Below, in pieces: positions 1-5,761 of a stretch of DNA of 5,761 bases. Numbering within the stretch: the first letter of the stretch is position 1; each line of letters opens with the position of its first letter. A program made the translations under genes and the position numbers. The stretch lies in assembly GCA_003506275.1 (NCBI GenBank), contig DOBD01000111.1:12397-18157 (forward strand). Direction: 5' to 3'. Source of the stretch: Bacteroidales bacterium. GTDB taxonomy: Bacteria; Bacteroidota; Bacteroidia; Bacteroidales; UBA1402. The notes beneath the pieces are model-generated. The model was given only the letters and a program-made list of their open reading frames with translations. It made no database searches and was not told the DNA's origin.

Positions 1-1548
1 AATCTTCCAGATGGCCTCCATGCCTAATTCGGGGTATTCGAGGCATTCGATGCTCTTGATGTTTTCCTGAGCCAACACAGCGGCAGGCCCACCGATGGAA
101 CCCAGGTAGAAGCCTCCGTACTTTTTGCAGGCGTCAGTCACCTGTTGCGAACGATTGCCCTTGGCCAACATAATGAGACTGCCACCCTTGCTTTGGAAGA
201 GATCCACGTAGGAGTCCATGCGGCCGGCTGTCGTGGGACCCATGGATCCAGACGCATACCCTTTGGGTGTTTTAGCCGGACCTGCGTAATAAATGGGGTG
301 ATCCTTGATGTATTGAGGCAAGTCCTCGCCAGCATCCAGGCGTTCCTTCAGTTTGGCATGAGCAATGTCACGGCCTACAATGATGGTACCATTGAGCGAC
401 AGACGAGTGGCCACTGGGTGTTTCGTCAGTTCCTTGAGGATATCAGCCATGGGTTGATCCAGGTTGATGCGAACCACTTTGCCTTCACCGGCCTTGCGTA
501 GGTGTTCGGGTATGTACTTGCCGGGGTTGTCTTCCATTTTTTCCACCCAAATACCTTCCCGGTTTATTTTGGCCTTGATGTTGCGATCGGCTGAGCAGGA
601 CACCGCCATGGCCACAGGACAGGATGCACCATGACGCGGCAGGCGGATGATGCGGACATCATGAGCCAGGTATTTGCCTCCGAACTGAGCGCCCAAACCA
701 ATTTCCTGAGCGGCTTTCAGCATTTTGGCCTCCAATTCAAGGTCCCTAAACGCCTGGCCCCCTTCGTTGCCTTGGGTGGGCAGTTCGTCGTAATACTTGG
801 TGGAAGCCAACTTCACCGTTTTCACTGTCTGATCAGCCGAAGTACCACCAATGACAAAGGCGATGTGGTAGGGCGGGCAAGCAGCGGTACCCAGGGATTT
901 CATCTTGTCGATCAAAAAAGCCTCCAGAGTGGCCGGATTCAATAACGCCTTGGTTTCCTGGTAGAGGTAGGTCTTGTTTTGTGAACCACCGCCTTTGGCG
1001 ATAAACAGGAATTTGTACTCGTCACCATGGCCGGCCATGATATCAATCTGAGCCGGCAGGTTAGTCCCCGAATTCTTTTCGGCATACATGTCCAGGGGTA
1101 TGGTCTGCGAATAACGCAGGTTTTCCTCGGTATACGTTTTATAAATCCCCAGCGACAGGGCTTCTTCATCGGAACCGTCCGTCCACACCTGGTTGCCTTT
1201 CTTGGCAAAAACAGTGGCTGTACCCGTATCCTGACAAAAAGGCAACACACCTTTAGCCGAGATCTCAGCATTTCTGAGCATGGTCAATGCGACGTATTTG
1301 TCGTTTTCACTGGCTTCCGGATCGTCCAGAATGGCAGCCACCTGCTTCTGGTGAGCCGGACGCAGCATGAAAGCCACATCACGCATGGCGGTATTGGCCA
1401 ACAAAGTCAATCCTTCAGGCGCAACGTTCAACATATCTTTGCCCTCATACGAGCCGACAGAAACATGTTCTTTGGTAAGGAGGTAGTATTCGGTTTGGTC
1501 CTTTCCGATGGGAAAGGGATCCTGGTACTTAAAAGGAGGTACAGCCAT
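1..1548 (-). CDS. fumA: Class I fumarate hydratase (4Fe-4S), 3' end cut by the window
   Basis: This enzyme reversibly hydrates fumarate to L-malate in the TCA cycle, using an oxygen-sensitive 4Fe-4S cluster in the cytoplasm. The frame is open from ATG at 1546-1548 to base 1, giving 516 residues. The three cluster cysteines are C105 (in [10 protein letters not shown]), C224 ([10 protein letters not shown]) and C318 (AVSCSADRN), the same numbers I recall for E. coli FumA. The last visible residues, EAIWKI, fall about 32 residues before the FumA C-terminus. T439, R443 ([11 protein letters not shown]) and K463 (LAKGNRSQQ) match substrate-contacting positions I recall from the Leishmania class I fumarase structure. 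The N-terminal domain (about 1-340) and the beta-type C-terminal domain are fused, as in FumA/FumB and unlike the split TtdA/TtdB enzymes. A L(+)-tartrate dehydratase side activity cannot be excluded. No Shine-Dalgarno is visible; the start is fixed by homology (PFKYQDPFP) and by the promoter just upstream. Confidence 0.96.
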   Translation of the reverse strand, partial: MAVPPFKYQDPFPIGKDQTEYYLLTKEHVSVGSYEGKDMLNVAPEGLTLLANTAMRDVAFMLRPAHQKQVAAILDDPEASENDKYVALTMLRNAEISAKGVLPFCQDTGTATVFAKKGNQVWTDGSDEEALSLGIYKTYTEENLRYSQTIPLDMYAEKNSGTNLPAQIDIMAGHGDEYKFLFIAKGGGSQNKTYLYQETKALLNPATLEAFLIDKMKSLGTAACPPYHIAFVIGGTSADQTVKTVKLASTKYYDELPTQGNEGGQAFRDLELEAKMLKAAQEIGLGAQFGGKYLAHDVRIIRLPRHGASCPVAMAVSCSADRNIKAKINREGIWVEKMEDNPGKYIPEHLRKAGEGKVVRINLDQPMADILKELTKHPVATRLSLNGTIIVGRDIAHAKLKERLDAGEDLPQYIKDHPIYYAGPAKTPKGYASGSMGPTTAGRMDSYVDLFQSKGGSLIMLAKGNRSQQVTDACKKYGGFYLGSIGGPAAVLAQENIKSIECLEYPELGMEAIWKI

Positions 1549-1571
1549 AGTCTTGGTTTTTAGTAACGCTG

Positions 1572-1579
1572 CAAAGGTA
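1572..1579 (-). promoter_or_regulatory. Bacteroidota-type -7 element of the fumarase promoter
   Basis: The minus strand reads TTTTTG followed by TACCTTTGCA. TACCTTTG is a full match to the TAnnTTTG consensus used by the primary sigma factor of Bacteroidota. The element ends 23 bases before the fumarase ATG, implying a leader of roughly 15-20 bases. No good TTTG -33 box sits at the usual 19-20 base distance, so the call rests on the -7 box and its position. Confidence 0.7.
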
Positions 1580-1580
1580 C

Positions 1581-1614
1581 AAAAACGGGGCGACTTGTCC
1601 ATGACTCCGCTCCG
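1581..1614 (-). terminator. Candidate intrinsic terminator downstream of the URO-D-family gene
   Basis: Read on the minus strand, CGGAGCGG (1607-1614) can pair with TCGCCCCG (1586-1593) across a 13-base loop. There is one A-C mismatch and one G-U pair, and an A-U pair can extend the base of the stem. Five T residues (1581-1585) follow directly. The stem starts 26 bases after the stop codon of the upstream gene. It is imperfect, and the T-run also belongs to the TTTTTG that precedes the fumarase -7 box, so it could be coincidental. Confidence 0.42.
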
Positions 1615-1640
1615 TACTTTATAGCCACCCAACGAAGACC

Positions 1641-2666
1641 TCAGCCGCGCAATGCCTCGATAAAAGCCTTGATGTTGTCGGTACTCACCCCTGGAGGCAT
1701 GCCCCCACCACATGAATACACCAGGCCACCAAAACCAGCGGCTTCTTCCCGTAGTGCTTTAACTGCAGCGGCCACCTGTTCCGGTGTACCAGCGGCCAAC
1801 ACATCCCTGGGTGGTATATTTCCCAGAATGGGAAGATTGTTTCCTGTCTTTTCTCTCAACGTGGTGAGCGTGCAATGTATACCGGGGTTGTAGAGGTTGA
1901 TGCCTATTTCCGGATAATACGCCACGGAGGCGGTGCAATCAGCGTCGTTGTGGAATAACTTCACGGCATCATTGGTATCGTAGAGTTCTTTCAGATAAGG
2001 CAGCGCAAACGTCTTGAAATCATCCTCGCTGATGAAGCCCACGATGTCATCGAGCATCATGATACCCTCGATGCTGTCAATGGCTTCGTGTTGAACAGCG
2101 TGCCAGCGCTTCAAGAAGTCGGTGATGTTGCGCAATAGTTTATGGGTGGCATCCGGATCCATCATCATGGTGGTCAGGAATTCCGTGGTACCCATTAAAA
2201 AAGAAGCGATGTTGAGCGGCCCACGAGAAACAGAAAAACGGATGGCATGACCGGCGGCTTCTATGGCAGGCCTGGCGTTGACCAGACGGTTGAGCATAAA
2301 GGGCAAGAGCCCATCGGTGGATGGATCCGGCTGTGGCAGGCTGTCAATACCAGAGGCATCGTTCATCACGGGATGGGCAAAAGGGAACTCATCTTTCCAA
2401 AACGTAGAGCGGGCCCCATAGGCCGAAGGTTCGGTGCACATGCCGTATTCGCTCCAGGCACCGGGCAAAAACATCACTTCCGGAAACGTGGACCAAGCTT
2501 TAAGGTTGGCGTCCAACCAACAAGCATCGTTGGTGAAATAATCCAGAATAGAACAGCCGTACCAGCCCGGCAACCAGGGTGAATCAATGATAAAACCCAC
2601 AGGGGGTGTGGCAGGAGCGTTGCCTTGGACCAAGGCCTTCAAGTCGGTCCATTGTCTGTCAGTCAT
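1641..2666 (-). CDS. Uroporphyrinogen decarboxylase (URO-D) superfamily protein, methyltransferase-like
   Basis: This 341-residue soluble protein has the hallmarks of the URO-D/MtaA TIM-barrel fold: [13 protein letters not shown] with D206-D207, GNIPP at 282-286, GTPEQV at 293-298 and SCGGGMPPG at 318-326, followed by [10 protein letters not shown]. It lacks the N-terminal RQAGRY motif of true HemE, so haem biosynthesis is unlikely. The nearer branch is the one containing MtaA/MtbA and CmuA methyltransferases, which bind zinc through H-x-C...C and move methyl groups to or from corrinoid proteins. Here H239 and C319 are present, but the middle cysteine is replaced by D241 (FHNDADC, with C244 nearby). 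No corrinoid-binding protein or methyl acceptor gene lies in the window, so the substrate is unknown. The ATG at 2664-2666 lacks a clear Shine-Dalgarno. The gene follows hflX by 54 bases without an evident promoter and may be co-transcribed with it. Confidence 0.82.
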   Translation of the reverse strand: MTDRQWTDLKALVQGNAPATPPVGFIIDSPWLPGWYGCSILDYFTNDACWLDANLKAWSTFPEVMFLPGAWSEYGMCTEPSAYGARSTFWKDEFPFAHPVMNDASGIDSLPQPDPSTDGLLPFMLNRLVNARPAIEAAGHAIRFSVSRGPLNIASFLMGTTEFLTTMMMDPDATHKLLRNITDFLKRWHAVQHEAIDSIEGIMMLDDIVGFISEDDFKTFALPYLKELYDTNDAVKLFHNDADCTASVAYYPEIGINLYNPGIHCTLTTLREKTGNNLPILGNIPPRDVLAAGTPEQVAAAVKALREEAAGFGGLVYSCGGGMPPGVSTDNIKAFIEALRG

Positions 2667-2720
2667 GGTGTAAGATCTATTATGTGATGACGGTGTCTTT
2701 ACCTGTTAATGTCACGGGAA
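2667..2720. other. Short spacer between hflX and the URO-D-family gene
   Basis: On the minus strand these 54 bases contain no TAnnTTTG element, no stem of more than four or five pairs and no T-run. I therefore see neither a terminator for hflX nor a promoter for the downstream gene. This favours read-through from hflX, though a non-consensus promoter cannot be excluded. Confidence 0.5.
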
Positions 2721-3941
2721 TCACTCCAAATCGTCGGTCTCGTACGTTTGAAATAAAAAGTCGTTGTACGGGAAACGTGTCACATGAATGGCCTTGACCC
2801 TTTCGTAAACCAGCTGTTTGAATGCATTCAAGTTAGACAGATTGCGGGCTGAAATAAATACACAGTCGGCCCCCATCCTGGCCATCCAACTTTGTTCAAG
2901 CTCGACCAATGATTGGTTATCTTTGGTAGGAGGTGTCAGGTCGTCCGCCTCTTTTTCGACGTATGTAAACGCATCAATCTTGTTGAACACCAAAATCGTA
3001 GGCTTGGAAGCAGCGTCCAACTCTGCCAGGGTTTTGTTCACCACCTCGATCTGTTCCTCAAAACCGGGATGGGAGATGTCGACCACGTGCAACAACAAAT
3101 CGGCTTCCCTCACTTCATCAAGCGTGGATTTGAACGATTCTACCAGGTCGTGAGGCAGTTTTCGAATGAATCCCACCGTGTCAGTAAGCAGAAAGGGCAA
3201 GTTGTCGATGATGACCTTTCGGACGGTGGTATCCAGTGTGGCGAAGAGCTTGTTTTCGGCAAACACGTCCGACTTGCTCAGTACGTTCATCAGGGTAGAC
3301 TTACCCACGTTGGTATAGCCCACCAGTGCCACCCTTACCATCTTGCCCCTGTTCTTCCGCTGCGTGGCTTTCTGCTTGTCAATGTGTTTGAGTTCCTCCT
3401 TGAGTCGGGCAATTTTATCCAGGATGATGCGGCGGTCGGTCTCAATCTGGGTTTCACCGGGCCCTCGCATACCTATTCCACCCCGTTGCCGTTCCAAGTG
3501 GGTCCACATACGGGTCAGACGGGGCAACAGGTATTTGTATTGAGCCAGCTCAACCTGGGTTTTGGCATGAGCAGTCTGAGCCCTGCGCGCAAAAATATCC
3601 AGGATGAGGTTGGTACGATCAAGCACTTTAATTTTCAGCTCTTGCTCCAAATTCTTGACTTGTTTTGACGTGAGTTCGTCGTCAAAAATGGCCATGCCGA
3701 TTTCCTCCTCCTCCACATAGGCCTTGATTTCTTCCAGTCGACCAGATCCCACAAACGTCTTGGGATTGGGGTAATCTAACCGCTGCAAAAAAGTCTTCAC
3801 AGGTTCGGCACCGGCCGTTTCAGCCAGGAAAGCCAATTCTTCCAGGTACTCGATAGCCTTTTGTTCGGGCTGGTCGTTGGTAATGAGGCCTACAAGAATG
3901 GTTTTCTCGGTTTCGTGTTGCAGGATAACGCGTTCTATCAT
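2721..3941 (-). CDS. hflX: GTPase HflX (ribosome-splitting/rescue GTPase)
   Basis: HflX binds the 50S subunit and, in characterised bacteria, splits stalled or hibernating 70S ribosomes after heat or antibiotic stress. The 406-residue product has the full architecture. An N-terminal HflX domain (about 15-110) includes NPKTFVGSGRLEEI (59-72) and FDDELTSKQVKNLE. A helical linker follows, with the signature GGIGMRGPGETQIETDRR (154-171). The G domain carries G1 GYTNVGKST (208-216), G2 in LFATLDTT (232-239), G3 DTVGF (254-258), G4 NKID (320-323) and G5 ISARN (363-367). The frame is open further upstream to an ATG at 4038-4040, but that extension crosses the promoter and does not look like HflX. 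The ATG at 3939-3941 (MIERVI) is therefore the start. The promoter is 16 bases upstream, so the leader is very short. The C-terminal tail after G5 is only about 40 residues, ordinary for this family. Confidence 0.96.
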   Translation of the reverse strand: MIERVILQHETEKTILVGLITNDQPEQKAIEYLEELAFLAETAGAEPVKTFLQRLDYPNPKTFVGSGRLEEIKAYVEEEEIGMAIFDDELTSKQVKNLEQELKIKVLDRTNLILDIFARRAQTAHAKTQVELAQYKYLLPRLTRMWTHLERQRGGIGMRGPGETQIETDRRIILDKIARLKEELKHIDKQKATQRKNRGKMVRVALVGYTNVGKSTLMNVLSKSDVFAENKLFATLDTTVRKVIIDNLPFLLTDTVGFIRKLPHDLVESFKSTLDEVREADLLLHVVDISHPGFEEQIEVVNKTLAELDAASKPTILVFNKIDAFTYVEKEADDLTPPTKDNQSLVELEQSWMARMGADCVFISARNLSNLNAFKQLVYERVKAIHVTRFPYNDFLFQTYETDDLE

Positions 3942-3949
3942 ACGGAGTA

Positions 3950-3962
3950 CTTTGCGGCAAAG
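3950..3962. repeat. Perfect 6-bp palindrome over the hflX promoter and start site
   Basis: CTTTGC and GCAAAG flank a single central base (3956), so the 13 bases form a near-perfect palindrome. It covers the last five bases of the hflX TAnnTTTG element and the expected transcription start. GTACT and AGTAC (3947-3951, 3965-3969) lengthen it imperfectly with a two-base offset. It could be an operator. The sequence is short and partly imposed by the promoter consensus, so chance is a real alternative. Confidence 0.45.
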
Positions 3963-3965
3963 ATA
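3958..3965 (-). promoter_or_regulatory. Bacteroidota-type -7 element of the hflX promoter
   Basis: The minus strand reads TATCTTTG, a full TAnnTTTG match, ending 16 bases before the hflX ATG. With a start site a few bases downstream of the box, the leader would be only about 9-12 bases. No TTTG is found at the expected -33 distance; that region overlaps the -7 box of the divergent terC promoter. Confidence 0.72.
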
Positions 3966-3991
3966 GTACAAAGTGACTACTTTTTTGTACT
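3965..3991. repeat. 8-bp inverted repeat joining the two divergent promoters
   Basis: AGTACAAA (3965-3972) and TTTGTACT (3984-3991) are exact reverse complements separated by 11 bases. The repeat spans the space between the -7 boxes of hflX and terC and overlaps both at its ends, so each promoter reads TTTGTACT followed shortly by a TTTG. It could be a dimeric regulator site or simply reflect two similar promoters back to back. Confidence 0.55.
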
Positions 3992-3995
3992 TTTG
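3988..3995 (+). promoter_or_regulatory. Bacteroidota-type -7 element of the terC promoter
   Basis: TACTTTTG matches TAnnTTTG and is preceded by TTTTTTG, the same TTTTTGTAC context as the fumarase promoter. The expected start near 4001 gives a leader of about 48 bases before the terC ATG. No TTTG lies at the usual -33 distance; that stretch is the -7 region of the divergent hflX promoter. Confidence 0.65.
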
Positions 3996-3998
3996 TGC

Positions 3999-4029
3999 TC
4001 CCTGAGTGTTGTTGAAAACGTACCAGGGA
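3999..4029 (+). other. Inverted repeat / possible stem-loop in the terC leader
   Basis: TCCCTG (3999-4004) and CAGGGA (4024-4029) are exact reverse complements with a 19-base loop. If transcription starts at about 3999-4001 the stem would sit at the extreme 5' end of the terC mRNA, about 20 bases before the ATG. No T-run follows, so it is not a terminator, and it is far too small to be a yybP-ykoY manganese riboswitch. Six pairs with a large loop is weak structural evidence. Confidence 0.35.
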
Positions 4030-4048
4030 ATATCAAACAACCACTCTC

Positions 4049-4993
4049 ATGGAAATAGGTATCGGTTTTTGGATAGGCTTTTTTGCCTTTGTTGTCGTCA
4101 TGCTGGCCCTTGACTTATTTGTCTTCCACAAAAAGGACCACGTACCTTCCATCAAGGAATCACTATTATGGAGCGCTTTTTGGATAAGCCTGGCCATTTT
4201 GTTCAACATCGGGGTGTTCTTCATACTTGGCAAGACGGCTGCGCTTGAGTTCTTCACCGCGTACCTGGTAGAAGAATCACTCAGCATCGACAACCTTTTC
4301 GTCTTTATTCTGATCTTCAGTTTCTTTAAAATTGAACCGGAATACCAGCACAAGGTCTTGTTTTGGGGCATCATCGGCGCCATCGTGATGAGAGCCATCT
4401 TCATATTCGCCGGCGTGGCCTTGCTCAACCGATTTGACTGGATCATGTACGTCTTCGGAGCCTTCCTGCTTTACACCGGTATCAAAATGTTGGTCGATCA
4501 CAAAGATACGTCCGAGTTCAATCCCAACGAAAACATTGTCATCAAGACCTTCCGTAAATTGATGCCCGTCACAGACGACAGGTCTTCTCACCGTTTTTTC
4601 ACCAAAATCAACGGCAAGACCTACGCCACGACCTACTTCCTGGCGTTGCTCTTCATAGAAGCCTCCGACCTGGTGTTTGCCGTGGACTCCATTCCCGCTG
4701 TGCTATCCGTGTCAAAAGACGTCTTCATCGTCTATACGTCCAACATCTTCGCCATCCTTGGCCTGCGATCGCTGTACTTCGCCCTCAACGGTATCATGCA
4801 GTACTTCCGCTTCCTGAAAGTGGCACTGGCCGGCATTCTGACCTTCATCGGCTTCAAGATGTGCATCAACGAGTTTGCTCATGAAATGGGCTACCATTTC
4901 CACATCTCCAACATCGTTTCATTGAGCGTGATCGTTGGCTTGCTAACCACTTCCATTTTAGCCTCGATACTCATCAAGGAAAAAAAGTCATAA
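4049..4993 (+). CDS. TerC/Alx-family integral membrane protein, probable metal exporter
   Basis: This 314-residue inner-membrane protein has about nine hydrophobic segments, roughly at 5-26, 40-61, 66-92, 103-126, 131-149, 193-216, 226-246, 256-272 and 288-309. A polar loop lies at 150-190. The two TerC signature motifs are present: EESLSIDNLFVF (75-86) and EASDLVFAVDSIPA (204-217). Each carries an acidic residue and a following SxDN/AVDS aspartate within a membrane helix (E76/D81 and E204/D213), consistent with the internal duplication of the family. Characterised relatives include E. coli Alx and Bacillus MeeF/MeeY, linked to Mn(II) export; the old tellurite-resistance label comes from plasmid ter operons. 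No terA/B/D/E/Z genes are adjacent, so manganese homeostasis is more likely than tellurite resistance. The ATG at 4049 begins a hydrophobic helix as expected. It has a Bacteroidota promoter about 50 bases upstream and no Shine-Dalgarno. Confidence 0.92.
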   Translation: MEIGIGFWIGFFAFVVVMLALDLFVFHKKDHVPSIKESLLWSAFWISLAILFNIGVFFILGKTAALEFFTAYLVEESLSIDNLFVFILIFSFFKIEPEYQHKVLFWGIIGAIVMRAIFIFAGVALLNRFDWIMYVFGAFLLYTGIKMLVDHKDTSEFNPNENIVIKTFRKLMPVTDDRSSHRFFTKINGKTYATTYFLALLFIEASDLVFAVDSIPAVLSVSKDVFIVYTSNIFAILGLRSLYFALNGIMQYFRFLKVALAGILTFIGFKMCINEFAHEMGYHFHISNIVSLSVIVGLLTTSILASILIKEKKS

Positions 4994-4995
4994 AC

Positions 4996-5761
4996 CTAGA
5001 TCTCATTTGAACTAAACAACCGATTGGCATTTAATCGTGTTACTTTCCCATATTTCTCCTGAACCTGCTTTAGGTTGATCAACTTGGGATCACCCATGAT
5101 TACAATGGTTACCGGCTTGTCCTTAACATACTTCTCGTAAAAGGACTCGATTGTTTCAAACGTCAGAGCATCGATGGCCGCTTTGTTGACCTTGGCCGGG
5201 TCATCCTCATAACCCATTCGACGCCAGGCGTCAAAAACCTGAGTCCGGTTTCGGAAGGAAGGCCTGCTTGAGAGGTATGACTGCCTCATATAAACCTTAA
5301 TGGCTTCCAACCGTTCAGGATACCTTGGCATATCGGTCAACAAGCTCATGTACACATCGATGGCATCGGCCGCCTTGTCGGGTTGTGTACCGATGTACCC
5401 CAGGAATAAGGCTTTTTTACCCGGCAGCGGCGGTAAACTGAAGCTGCCCGAGGCCGTGTAGGCCATTGAGCGCTTTTCCCTCACCTCCTGCATCACCAGC
5501 CCGGTGAAGCCGCCACCGAAGTACTCTGAGAAGGCCTTGTAAGCCACCGCCTCTGCTTTAGTGTACGGCTCACCGTTAAAGTAAAAATAGAGCTGCGCCT
5601 GCTGCGAATCTTCGTTGGGTAAGAAGAAAATGGTACGTTCTGTGTACGTTTCCCTTTCTTTTACCAGGGGCGACTCACTTTTCACCACACCCTCCTTGAT
5701 GGGCAAGTTGGCCTTAAGTGTTTCTCGAATGGCCTCAAAGGGCGCCTGACCGGCGTAGTGA
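4996..5761 (-). CDS. M16 (pitrilysin/insulinase) family peptidase, C-terminal part; 5' end outside window
   Basis: The frame is open from the window edge to TAG at 4996-4998, giving 254 visible residues; no start codon need lie inside the window. An internal TTG at 5704-5706 could be mistaken for a start, but in-frame coding continues above it (for example APFEAIRETLKA). The visible part is an M16 C-terminal-type domain. A glycine-rich turn FGGGF (visible residues 81-85) is followed by LVMQEVREKRSMAYTASG, the typical G-x-L...VREK-x-x-AY block, and then by a domain ending VTIVIMGDP. The zinc motif HxxEH belongs to an N-terminal domain that is not seen, so it is unknown whether this protein is catalytic or an inactive partner subunit. 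Bacteroidota carry both ~400-residue two-domain and ~950-residue four-domain M16 proteins; this could be the end of either. It converges with terC, with two bases between the stop codons. Confidence 0.87.
   Translation of the reverse strand, partial: HYAGQAPFEAIRETLKANLPIKEGVVKSESPLVKERETYTERTIFFLPNEDSQQAQLYFYFNGEPYTKAEAVAYKAFSEYFGGGFTGLVMQEVREKRSMAYTASGSFSLPPLPGKKALFLGYIGTQPDKAADAIDVYMSLLTDMPRYPERLEAIKVYMRQSYLSSRPSFRNRTQVFDAWRRMGYEDDPAKVNKAAIDALTFETIESFYEKYVKDKPVTIVIMGDPKLINLKQVQEKYGKVTRLNANRLFSSNEI

Noticed and set aside
1027..1563. A 178-residue plus-strand open frame opposite the fumarase gene (also 145-501 and 631-945)
   Set aside because: All are antisense to the conserved fumarase reading frame and show no protein-like features. 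They arise from codon bias of the real gene.
1641..2666. Assignment as HemE (uroporphyrinogen decarboxylase of haem synthesis)
   Set aside because: The RQAGRY substrate-binding motif near the N-terminus is missing, and the HND and SCGGG motifs fit the methyltransferase-like branch better.
2913..3668. A 251-residue open frame on the plus strand opposite hflX
   Set aside because: It lies entirely antisense to a strongly supported hflX, has no recognisable domain or promoter, and its composition looks like reverse-complement coding sequence.
3942..4040. A longer HflX starting at the ATG at 4038-4040
   Set aside because: The extra 33 residues would be encoded by the promoter region itself, upstream of the expected transcription start, and do not resemble HflX N-termini.
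3996..4048. yybP-ykoY manganese riboswitch upstream of terC
   Set aside because: The leader is only about 50 bases and lacks the multi-helix junction; only one weak 6-bp stem is present.
4049..4993. Tellurite resistance island (ter operon)
   Set aside because: No TerA, TerB, TerD, TerE or TerZ homologue is next to the gene; a lone TerC/Alx homologue is a common housekeeping membrane protein.
5704..5706. TTG as the start of the M16 protein
   Set aside because: In-frame, protein-like coding continues upstream to the window edge, and the M16 domain would be incomplete if it began here.
1..5761. CRISPR array, insertion sequence, prophage, tRNA or defence system
   Set aside because: No direct repeat array, transposase, terminal inverted repeats, tRNA-like cloverleaf or defence domain was seen. 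The window is almost fully occupied by ordinary chromosomal genes.

Overview
The window looks like a piece of a Bacteroidota (Bacteroidetes) chromosome. Three intergenic sites carry the TAnnTTTG element of the Bacteroidota primary sigma factor promoter (TACCTTTG, TATCTTTG and TACTTTTG). The starts lack clear Shine-Dalgarno sequences, which also fits that phylum. Base composition looks moderate, and the genes are tightly packed with no mobile element, tRNA, rRNA or CRISPR array. The order or genus cannot be fixed from this sequence.

Layout, left to right: (1) bases 1-1548, minus strand, a class I iron-sulfur fumarase that lacks only its last ~30 residues because the window ends. (2) 1549-1640, a short gap with a candidate terminator hairpin for the next gene and, directly beside it, the fumarase promoter. 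(3) 1641-2666, minus strand, a uroporphyrinogen-decarboxylase-superfamily protein that resembles the methyltransferase branch more than true HemE, with an H-x-D in place of the usual H-x-C metal motif. (4) 2721-3941, minus strand, the ribosome-associated GTPase HflX. (5) 3942-4048, a compact divergent promoter region. (6) 4049-4993, plus strand, a TerC/Alx-family integral membrane protein, probably a metal (manganese) exporter. (7) 4996-5761, minus strand, the C-terminal part of an M16 (pitrilysin/insulinase) family protein, convergent with terC and separated from it by two bases.

How the genes relate: hflX and the URO-D gene are co-directional, with 54 bases between them and no recognisable promoter, so they may share a transcript. 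Fumarase has its own promoter. hflX and terC are transcribed divergently from promoters whose start sites lie only about 50 bases apart, so polymerase binding is probably mutually exclusive. The genes do not form an obvious pathway: a TCA-cycle enzyme, an orphan methyltransferase-like protein, a ribosome rescue GTPase, a metal exporter and a protease.

I see no convincing new multi-gene system. The best leads are the altered metal site of the URO-D protein and the symmetric architecture of the hflX/terC promoter region.
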